Below, piece after piece: positions 51,201 to 63,200 of a stretch of 64,000 bases of DNA. Numbering within the stretch: position 1 is the first letter of the stretch; the number at the start of each line of letters is the position of its first letter. Source of the DNA: Owenia fusiformis (lineage: Eukaryota; Annelida; Polychaeta; Sabellida; Oweniidae). The notes below the pieces were generated by a model. The model made no database searches, had not been told where the DNA came from, and saw nothing but the letters and a program-made list of their open reading frames with translations. The stretch covers positions 11,112,931 to 11,176,930 of the forward strand of contig CAIIXF020000003.1 in NCBI GenBank assembly GCA_903813345.2. The letters run 5' to 3'. Made by a program: the position numbers and the translations under genes.

Positions 51201-54200
51201 AAAGGCCGCCATTTTTCAAGATGGCTGCCATGTGCTTCTTTAAGATCTACATTTCTAGCTATATTCATGTCCTGTATAATTTTTTTACATTTAAAACATA
51301 TTGCTATTACAGTTTTACATATTGGCACTAAAATGGCCGCCAGTTTGGAATGAGAGGCCATTTTGAAAATCGGCTTTCGAACAGATCTTCTACCCCCATA
51401 GGGTATATGTTTACAAAATATGAACAAAATCTGGCCAAATGTATTTGAGTTACGGCCCAGATGGATGGACGGACGGACGGACGGAGGTGTTCCCTATATC
51501 CCAATATCGATGGGATAATAATCATTTAATGGATAAATTCTGAAATTGTGTAAAAACAGGACATATGTTACAGATTTCTTTATATCCATTTTACACAAAA
51601 TATTATATTTGGAGGATAAATAAATAATCATTCTTATTCTTTATTTTTTATTTCATTATAAGCACAAAAGTTCTGACAAAATATAGGAATAATATATAGA
51701 GGGTGACACAAAAAATGCTTCCTACTTTGGTATAACTTTCTCAATAATTAAGGAGTCTTCTTGATTTTTTCTGTAGATAAGGTGTTCAATGGATAAAAGA
51801 TTGTTGAACTTGGATAGCATGAACAATTTTGAGTTTAAAAGATATCACATTTCCATCCAGACATGCTCTCTGTGAAATCATAAAAATAGTTGAAAAATAC
51901 AATTTTCTGAAATTTGGATTTCTGTCCTCGCCATTATTTGAGTCATTTCTTGATCCAAGTACAACAATCTTTTATCCATGGAACACTCTATCTTAACACA
52001 ATTGAAATCAGTAAGATTCCTTAATTATTGTGAAAGTTAAACTAAAATTAGTGGGTGGCATTTTTTGTATTATTCCAATCCTCCAATGATAAACAACTGG
52101 CATTACCATCACTCGTCACAACTTGGTTGCATAATTTAATTAATTTAGAAAAATATTTTTTTTATTCTTGGTTTTAAAGCTTTCAAAACTGCAAAACTTT
52201 AAATAAGGAGGATATAGGGTTAGAAATGCCATATTAGAACCAAAACAAGATGTATTTTATCAAATCACTATTCATTTTGATACAGAAATAATGCAGCTGT
52301 AGTAATGTCTCCTTTTGGGAACATCTACATCCATGAAGTGATGTGCATCCTATTAAATCTCCTCCAGGAGTTCTACTGTATGCCAATAAAAAAAAACAAT
52401 CGGTCAATAGTAAGTGTCAACAATTCAGTTTTTTACAAAATGGTGGCCATTTTGAACTTAAACTCATATCCTTACTTGAACTTTATTTGATGAGATAAGT
52501 CTACATAATAAAGGTACATATCAGTGGCGTAGCCAGGATTTGGTGACCGGGTGTTCTATTTTTATGTTATTCCCCTTCATTAGGGTTTCTCAAATAATGC
52601 AATTTGTACAATTACACTCCCTCCAAAAGTTTGGCAATCCTAACTAACCCATTGGATTATGTATTAAAGCATCTTTAAGTTTGAATTCTCATATGCATAA
52701 TTTGTAAAGAAAAAACTATTTTGGGAGGGGAAATATAATTCATTTCAATACGTTCATTAAAGGCAGAATCTGATCTATAGGGTGTGACAAAATTACAAGC
52801 AGCATGTTTAATTGACCTACCAATCTATTCCTTACAATATCAAATACAATATCTCCCAAAAGATTCACAACATGTTATAAATTGGTGAAGTTATCAATGA
52901 TTCAAAGTGCAAAAATGAGTGAAAATGTTTAAATTCTCCCAAATAATAATAAGAATGGTATTGTAACCATTCTTATAGAAAAATAATACATTTTTGTAAA
53001 AATCTTTAGTTTTCCTGGAATAAAGTATGCACAGTTGTGATTTTTAGAAAATAGACATGACAAGGAATGACATGAGAAAAGTCTGAAAGTAATAGACTTT
53101 ATCAAGAAACCTCTCCCATTGAAATAACACAGGACGTAAAAATGATTTTCAAAAATGACCTTGTAGCTATGTAACTTTAATGTTCACAAAGTAAAATAAA
53201 CAGGCAACGTGCAAAAAAGTCAGACAACTTATAATTAATTTTCTGCATCAAAATTTATTTCAGTGAATCTTTTACTGAATACATATCCTGAAATCTGATT
53301 TGCCTCGAATCCACCATTATTTCGAGTAATTTCTGGAAGACCCTGGAGCATGATTTGTTTCCAAGGAATATAAACTATTTCGCACAATTTATTCTTTAAC
53401 TTAAGTTTCTTCATCTAGGACTAAATAAATCACCTCATGCAATGGCTTATCATTATTTCTCTTCTATGATAACTTTTCACAACGTTAACACGAAGGCTTT
53501 TTAAACTATCCGGGATAGTCGTATTACTGATGAAAATATCTATTATTCAAATAAGTGGGTCTTGGTTGTGCTTTGTTTTAAAAAATTAAAAATATTTCTT
53601 TGGACGTCCCCGGAGCTCAGTGGTAAGTTCCCCAGAGCAAATCAACCGCAATGGATAATAAAAACGTTTTAGTGGATATAAATCATTTATAAATACAAGC
53701 GACTGTTACTTTGTTAAGTTCAGATGGCTTGATAACAAATTAGGCCTTCATTATTTGTAGATTAATACCATATGATTTTTCAATGTTTTTTTTATTATAT
53801 AATTTTTTCCCTAAACATATCATGACATTAACATGAAAATGGAGAGCAAGTAAACTGGAACGATAACAATTTGAATTCTATACAATCTCTTAGATGATTG
53901 GAGTGTATCTGAAAAGACAAAATCAAAATCATTTTTGCAATGATTGATTTTTCTTTGGACAAGTGATGGGTAAATAAATACTGAACAAATGAAAGAATGA
54001 ATAAATTTGAACAAATGCTTGTGTTTATAAATGATATACGCTTTTAAATAATTCATTTCACAACGTTTTTAATTATTTAACACAATTGGTTTCGGGGACT
54101 TGCCAGCCCCAGGGACGTCCCAAGAAATATTTTAAATTTTAATCTAAATTAAACAAAACAGAGATGTACACATTTGAAAGAACATGTGTTTCATCAATAT

Positions 54201-57200
54201 TATGACTATTCAAGATATTTATGCGTCAATGTTGTAAAAATCATTCGGAGTATGGGACGTCTGCACTGTTTTCAATAACTTTCAATAACTTCGTATTGGA
54301 CCAGAACTGGCTAAAAACAAAATTCTTAGGACAGATTTAGCCATTGCCCAAGATGGGTTATTTTTGTTATTTCTAAATGTAAAATCTCATGCTCTAGGGT
54401 CTTCCCAAAATTAAATCTCACCCCTTGCCTAAGGTTGCCAAACGTTTTGAGGGAAGTGTAACTTCACTATGACATGTTTTTAAGAAAATAAGGCTCTCGT
54501 GTTCACTATAACAAAAAATATCAATTCATTTACTGCTCATATATGTAGTTTTCAAATAGCACAGTAATTTAATAATTCTGGTTATATGCATTTTCCGCAA
54601 AATGATATTTTGGGAAATCCTGACCAGGGGTTCGTTCAAACCCACCGAACCCCCGCTGCCTACGGCTATGATATACCGTAACATGTGTAGTGCTACATTA
54701 TGACCCCAAGGTAAATATGTTTAAAGCATATAATCTACATTATGACAACAAAGTGGTTGCAGGCAGATTTGTATTTGGAAACTGAACCTCAAAAAGTCTT
54801 ATTTGCAATAAAATAAATGCCATTTCTTTACACTGACATTTTTATAGTTATACTTGTACATGCGTTGCATATTTATATTATGCTGTATAATACTACATGT
54901 TTATGCACATTTTGTATTTGACTAGAAAAAACATATTTCATATTTTTTAACTTCTACAGGCTTAATTTAATAGGATTTAGTAGCCCATACCTACTGAAGT
55001 CCTATTTACACCACGCAGGAATATATAGTGTACGAGTATCTAGGGAGCAAGATGGATATTTTCTGTATTCATCCAGTTATCACCATAAGGTCTTGGAAAT
55101 ATAGGCTGTTTCCATATTGGTCCTGCTCCACAAATTAAAAATGATTTTTTTATATTGATTTGAAAAAATCTTAATATGAAATTCTTCGATGTTTTTAAAA
55201 AAAATCTAATATTTTAAAAAGATAGAAGATAGAATGAACCAAGAACCTCAATAGGTATGGAATACAACTGATATGTACAGTTGGTCTTGATCAAGGATTT
55301 ATCTCTCAGAAAAATATGTGTTTAACCTTCAGTACCTCGAGAAATACACATATTTTCCCAGGGATAAAACCTGTATTCAAAACCTCCCAGTACATAAAGC
55401 TTATAAACATGTGACCCAGTTTTGACCAATAATAAAATTGCAAAATTGACAGAGATATATTATAACACATGTTCTTATTTTTAGCTGTTAAGCCAGAATT
55501 ATTTTTTCTTATTTTGCTGATGCTGTAAATGCTGTTTTAACAAATGTTCCTGCTGCTTGCTCTGCAGCTCTAGCTGTTGCAGTTGATGTTGCACTGCTTG
55601 TGTATATGCAAATTCTTCATTCTTTTTCCGTATTATGTTCAGTTGTGGCTCAAAATTATCTTCTTCCCCCATAGGGCCAACTTGGTGGGCAGCAAAAAGA
55701 GGCATGGGTCCAGCTGCATTTGCTGCCTGCATTTCCGATCCCAAAAATAGTTCATCCTGTTTTTTTCTGTCTATATTACCATCCCTTGATGGAGCATGGT
55801 GTTCATGTTGAACATTTTGTTGTTTCATTTTCTGTTCTTTCAAATACTTCTCATCTTGGTCAAGGGAAGAATCATCACTGGCTTTGTTTGTTTTAGCTCT
55901 ATTCTCTAAGATGAGGCGCAATTCTTCCTCATCTATATGGATTTCTTGATCATATACCAAGTCATCGACTTTTCCCTTTTGCTGAAAAAGAGGAATAGTT
56001 GTGTAAGTTACTGAAAAACTGTTCATCAAAGGGTAAAGTCGATGACTGGAAACATCTTATGTTCTCTTTGTATGATCAAATTCCCTCTGTTATTCTCTTC
56101 TTCATCTATACTCCCGTGTCTCCGTGTGGCTTACTTGTTCTATGGCATTGAACTTATGATGAGTTATGGGGTAAAGGTAGGGGAGTTAGGCTGCAACGCA
56201 TTGCATGTCTGATGGTGTAATTATATTAGTGCTTTCCTGATAGTGTAGGTACCAGAGAAGATTTCTATATAAAAAAATATTGATAAAATCATAAAGAGGA
56301 ACCCCAGGAGATGGGTACTATAAATAAAAATAATATTGACACAATTAACAGGAGGCCTCCTAATAATCATTTATAGAACATGATTACGTTTGACTGGATA
56401 TGATAATAAAAGAATCAATTTTAATTTACACTCAGTGGCGTACAACACTCAATTCTAATGGAGAATCCAGGACCATTGGAAATTTAAAAGAGTGCAGAAG
56501 GCACAAATCAGAAAAAACAATTACATAATTGTGATCTACTCTTATAAAACTCCTTCAATTTGAGTATAATATAGCCACACTATGAAAAAAATCAGAAAAT
56601 TATTGCGAAATCCAACATTAGGCAACCATTTCGAATTTTATGAATTTTAAAGGCTTGAATCAAAAAAACAATACAATATTTGCAATCTACTCTAAATTGC
56701 CTTTCATATGAGTATAATAAAGGTAATATATCCCTGAGGGTCAGGGTGAAAAAACACTGAAAATATGTGAAATACAGTAGATAGATGTACCAAATTTTAA
56801 ATAATAATATTTCTTACTTTGATTTAAAATGAAAACTTAAAATCTTTGCGAAAAATTGCCACCAATTTTAAATTCTAGTTAGAAAATCATAGCATTGAAT
56901 GAAATGACCACATTGATGTTATGGCATCATCCCTTTTTAACTCCCACGGGTGAGCTATTATTATCGCCCACTTGTCTTGCCGTTTATTTTAAGAAAAGCA
57001 CTCTCATCAGTCTGTTAATTATGAAAAAATTAAATGCACTGTAAAATCTGCATATACGGATAAATATAAATGCACTGAAATGCTAATAAGCTGATTGGTT
57101 GAGACACCCTTGATACATGTATGAGTGAATAACAGTCTATTAGTGAATATAATAATGCATTGGGCAGAAAGCATCACTGGAGTGCACAAACAGCAATTTA

Positions 57201-60200
57201 TTTTTATTTTTAAAGGTTCTGCAATTTTCATCATAGTGTTATGCAAAGTGTATGCTTCAAAGGGTAACTGTTCAGACCTACATGATCTAAAAAAAACTTG
57301 ATTTTAACATTGTCTGTAGCACGCCCGGTGATCGTACAAAATGGATGGAGGGGGGATTAGGCAATTTCTGCAAGAAAACTCAACAAATTTGGAAGATTTA
57401 TTTTTTCAAGAGAAAATTTACAACTAAATTGCCAAATGAATAGGCGCAGTGCATGGCAAAATATGTTAGGTCAACTAGTATTTTTTTTGAACTGACACCC
57501 TTCAAAGATATGAGATCTATTAAAAAAGGCGCATCATCACCAACGTGCAAAAGTCAATGTTTCTGCTATAAATCGGGCAACAATGGTCTACACGACCTGT
57601 AATAAATAGGTATAAGGGACTTTATTATCACAATACTAATGACATTGCTCACTTTTTAAAGTTAGTTTCCATGCGTTATACAAAAGATAATCGAAATAAA
57701 TTAATATTGGATGGAGGGAGGGGGGAGTGGATGGAGGGGGGGGGATTTATATGTCTTTACGATGGAACAAATTCACTAGAACTAGTGTATTTGAAAAAAC
57801 TAAACTCAGTACCCCAGTAAGAAACTGGATATTATATCTCTTGAGAATGAAAAATGGGAAAATTTGGAGTCATAAGAATAAATTCAAGTAGCATGTCTTA
57901 TCATGTCTTACATACGAGGCCCGATCAGAAAGTAAGTAACCAAATGCTCTCATTTTTTCAAACTTTATTCAATCACATTGAAATGTTCACAGATAATGCA
58001 GAAAATATTAGTCTATTATACAAGATCAATGACAATGGGTTAGCGTCAATTCCATTGTTATGGGTGTTGCTATGGTGACGATTGTTTTGGGTAGGTGGGG
58101 CACCCTTTTGTAAGGTGCTTTGGAAGATGATTTGTAGAGTTATTTACATTGTGTATACCTCCAAATGACCTCACATTTTCATGCAAGACTGCATAATTTG
58201 TTTATTATGTATTATTGCAATGGTATCTGCATTCCATTGTTTCATTTATGAGTCATCAACACAAAGAAATCAAGGACATGTATCAAAATGATGGTCGCGA
58301 TTCAGTCTCAGTTTCTATCAAGTAAAATGTGGTTGAAAGGGGATTTTACTGGCATGACGATAATGCTCTACCCCACAGAGCCCACATTACCGAAGATGCA
58401 GTAGACGATGCCTTCACCATGGTCACACAACTACCCCAGGCTCCTTATTCCAAAGACCCGGCCCCATTCGACTAATACCTCTTTCCAAATGCAAAGTGGG
58501 AATACGTTTTGAGAGCAATGAAGGTATCATTAAAGCTTCCAATGGCAGTCTGCATTGTCATTGAATGGTGACCTGCCCCACGTCTTTAAGGACAGGGAGA
58601 AACTCTGCCTTAACTGCATTGACTTTGGTTGCAATTATTTTGAAGGAGTATGGGTTGAAATGTAGTCTTACATGTGAATTTGATATATTTGAAGGTATTA
58701 CAACATGTACAAAAACTCTACAAATAATCTTCAAACACAATATATAAAAGCGTGCCCCGCCTACCCAAAACAATCGTCACCAATTCAACAGCAATAACAA
58801 TGGAATTGATGCTTACCCATTGCTTTTGGTCTTATTTAACGTGATCCCCCCTCCATCCAATCCCCCCCTCCATCCAATATTAATTTTACTTCGATTATTT
58901 TTTGTATAGCGTATGGAAACTAACTTTAAAAAGTGGGCAATGTCATTAGTATTTTAGTATTGCGATAATAACGTCCCTTATACTTATTTATTACAGGTCG
59001 TGTAGACCATTGTTGCCTGATTTATAGCAAAAACAATTCAGTTGTAAATTTTTTCTTGAAAAAATAAATCTTCCAAATTTGTTGAGTTTTCTTGTAGAAA
59101 TCGCCTAATCCCCCCCTCCATCCATTTTGTACGATCACTGGGCGTGTGTAGGCTGAGGAAAAATCTAAATGAAGTAAGTTTTATCACGTAGTGTAGATCT
59201 AAACAGTTTCCTTTTGAAATATGGTTCATTAGTAAATTACATCATATACTATAAGGTTCATTAAATAATGCACTGGACTGTGAGGGAAGACCTTATATAT
59301 TTGGTATCCCAAAAAGTGAATCACTTTTTGACAAGTATTTTCACAAATATGAAAGAGATCGGTTATATATTTTGTAAAAATTGACAAATTCACAAATGCA
59401 TATAAAAAAATCAATATCAGAGCTGCACTATGAGACGTTCATAGTGTTGTGCCTGCTATCAAGTGATAGCATCTGTCAATCAGTTTTAGTCAAAAACAGC
59501 TTGTCTGTGTGTCAGGTTTATTGATTTGTCAGTTTTAAGGTGAAATGATGGGGTGGAAGATGAATCTTAAAGGAATTAATGGCAAGAGTCATGTTAGAGT
59601 TTGTAAATAGAGTAAATAGAACAAAATGCACTATATCAAACATGCATAAAAGGTTGGAATAATTATGTCATGAGATGATATTTGATATTGATGCAAACAT
59701 ACACAAAAGCATTTCTACTTGAACAAGGCACAGACGTGAACAATATCGTACCTAAAACACAGCAGTGTGACAGTGAAGAATTTAGGACAGAAAATCCAAA
59801 ATGGACATTTACCCAGAATGCCCAAAAACTAATCAGTTCTTAACTTTGATACGTAGAAACATCCCTGAAAATTTCAGATGAATCCATCAAATGGTTTGGC
59901 TGGAAACCTGTAGACAAGTCTTGAAAGTGAAGATTTTAGGACGGAAAATCCAAAATGGCCACCTTAAAATTAACCCAGAATGCCCAAAAACTGATCAGTT
60001 GTTAACTTTGATATGTAGAAACATCCCTGTAAATTTCAAATGAATCCGTCAAATGGTTTGGCTGGAAACCTGTAGACAAGTCTTGAAAGTGAAGATTTTA
60101 GGACGGAAAATCCAAAATGGCCACCCAGAATGCCAAAAAACTAGTCAGTTCTTAACTTTGATACGTAGAAACATCCCTGAAAATTTCAGATGAATCCGTC

Positions 60201-63200
60201 AAATGGTTTGGCTGGAAACCTGTAGACAAGTCTTGAAAGTGAAGATTTTAGGATGGAAAATCCAAAATGGCCACCTTAAAATTTACCGAGAATGCCCAAA
60301 AACTAATCAGTTTTTAACTTTGATACGTAGAAACATTCCTGAAAATTTCAGATGAATCCGTCAAATGGTTTGGCTGGAAACCTGTAGACAAGTCTTGAAA
60401 GTGAAGATTTTAGGACGGAAAATCCAAAATGGCCACCTTAAAATTTACCCAGAATGCCCAAAAACTAACCAGTTCTTAACTTTGATACGTAGAAACATTC
60501 CTGAAAATTTCAGATGAATCTGTCAAATGGTTTGGCTGGAAACCTGTAGACAAGCTGAAAAGTGAGACGCCACCAGCCCACCCGCCCGTCAAGCTGACGA
60601 CAATATATCGTACCTTTATTAGGTACGATAAAAACAGCTACTATTCAGGCTGAAAAGAGTGAATTTTCCATTGATATTGGATAGCATGGTATTTTAAAGC
60701 TGTACAGTATTATGAGTTTTAAACATTAAACACCTACCATTTTAGTCTGTTCATCTGATCGCAGCATACTCTCCAGAATTTGTTTCTCCTCACTTGTTGG
60801 ACGGTAGTTTGTAGGAACCTTGTAATCTGTGGGTCTGTCAGTGGAGCACATTTCACATCCTGGCCTCAGTGGTCTATTAAAGTATGTGCACACTTCACAC
60901 ACCCATCCCTCCTGGAGGAAACATAATATAGATTGATTACTGTTTATTTAAAGTTTAAACTACGTACTAAAACACTTGCTAGCGTATTGTACATGCCAAA
61001 ATGTACTCAAATAATAATTGCTAGGAAGTTGAAAGAAATGTTTGATTGGTCATTCAAACTATTACACTATAGGTGTAAATGTGTAGACAATTACAAATGA
61101 TGTCCTAACATTTGACCTACCAAGTTGAATGAAAATGATGTCACATGGACACACATGAAACGATACATTTTTACATTCGATACTACATATCCCTCAATGA
61201 AATGATTGGTTCTAGATGTTTAAGTTAGATGTTCAAGGGTTTATGTTCAAAGAGCATGCAACATTGCTAATTGCTTAATGGTTACCACTGTAATGTGACT
61301 TACCTGATTTGGGTCAACCTCTAGAGAAGGTGGATCAATGCCACCTACTGCACCACCCACAGCACCACCCTCAGCACCACCCACTGCCCCAACGAGAGCA
61401 CCCGCCCCCTGCACAATCTCATGCAACATGTTATCGAGCTTATGTTGTTGACCAGCTAGAACTTGAGGTTTGACAGGAAGACCCCCTTCTGCTCCAGGAG
61501 TACCAGCAACCTTCCTGGGTGCTGCTATGGGAGGTGGAGATATCATTGGGCCTTGAAGTGTCTTACCAGGGTCTGAAAAAATGTTGCTTAAATTTCTAAA
61601 ATATGCAAGGGAAAAAAGTGTAATTGACAATGAAAGAAGAAAAAGAATATATATATGGGCAAGAAAATAAATATGGAATGTGCTATCCCAAATCATTTAA
61701 AAATACAGTGCTCATTTCATGTGGGCTGCCACCTTTTAAGATATCACACAGGAAGTGATGTCATCAACCTCTTAAGTTTACGAACATATAGCATAAGGCA
61801 AGAAGGTATGTAGGAAGCACAAATCCAGCTGAATATTCTTTTTCAATTACATATATATGTCTTTGATGTAATTTTAAAGATAATCTCTTGTTTTAGTATT
61901 TGAATAGAAAATTGTCTAGACATGATTTTCTTATACTGGTGCCTCTTTTCTGTTCTATATGGGCAAGTCTATAAAAGCTAATCTCAATCCTAGAAGATGG
62001 AAGCCTACCTAAAAAATGAACCCGTATTATCAAATGATAAATTTTGACCATATCAAAACATTTCTCTATGTTTTGCTAAATATGGATATTATATAAATAA
62101 ATATTACTAAAGAGAGAAATGGGCTTTTAAGTGATCACTCTTCAATCACATCCTTCCACAAACTGCCCTCCCCTGAAAGAACCATACAACATTGTCTCCC
62201 TCCACAATGGTAAGGATGCATTGCCTCCCACCAGAAAGTATCATACACCATTGTCTCCCTCCCCAATGATAATGATCCATTGCCTCCAACCATTGTCTCC
62301 CTCCCCAATGGAAAGGACAGGATGTACCATACCCATCGTCTCCCTCCCCAATGGAAAGGATCCATCGCCTCCCTCAAGGAAGCACCATACACCATTGTCT
62401 TCCTCCACAATGGAAAAGATCCATTGCCTCCCATCAGAAAGTACCATACACCATTGTCTCCCTCCCCAATGATAATGATCCATTGCCTCCAACCATTGTC
62501 TCCCTCCCCAATGGAAAGGACAGGATGTACCATACCCATTGTCTCCCTCCCCAATGGAAAGGATCCATTGCCTCAAACCATTATCTTCCTCCCCAATGGA
62601 AGGGATCCATTGCCTCCCATCAGAAAGTACCATACACCATTGTCTCCCTCCCCAATGGAAAGGATCCATTGCCTCAAACCATTATCTTCCTCCCCAATGG
62701 AAGGGATCCATTGCCTCCCATCAGAAAGTACCATACACCATTGTCTTCCTCCCGAATGATAATAATCCATTGCCTCCCACTAGAAAGCACCATACACCAT
62801 TGTCTCCCTCCCAAATGGAAAGGATCCATTGCCTCAAACCATTATCTTCCTCCCCAATGGAAGGGATCCATTGCCTCCCATCAGAAAGTACCATACACCA
62901 TTGTCTTCCTCCCGAATGATAATGATCCATTGCCTCCCACTAGGAAGCACCATACACCATTGTCTCCCTCCCCAATAGAAAGGATCCATTGCCTCAAACC
63001 ATTGTCTTCCTCCCCAATGGAAAGGATCCATTGCCTCAAACCATTATCTTCCTCCCCAATGGAAAGGATCCATTGCCTCCCACCAGAAAGTACCATACAC
63101 CATTGTCTTCCTCCCGAATGGAAAGGACAGGAAGTACCATACCCATTGTCTCCCTCCCCAATGGAAAGGATCCATTGCCTCAAACCATTATCTTCCTCCC

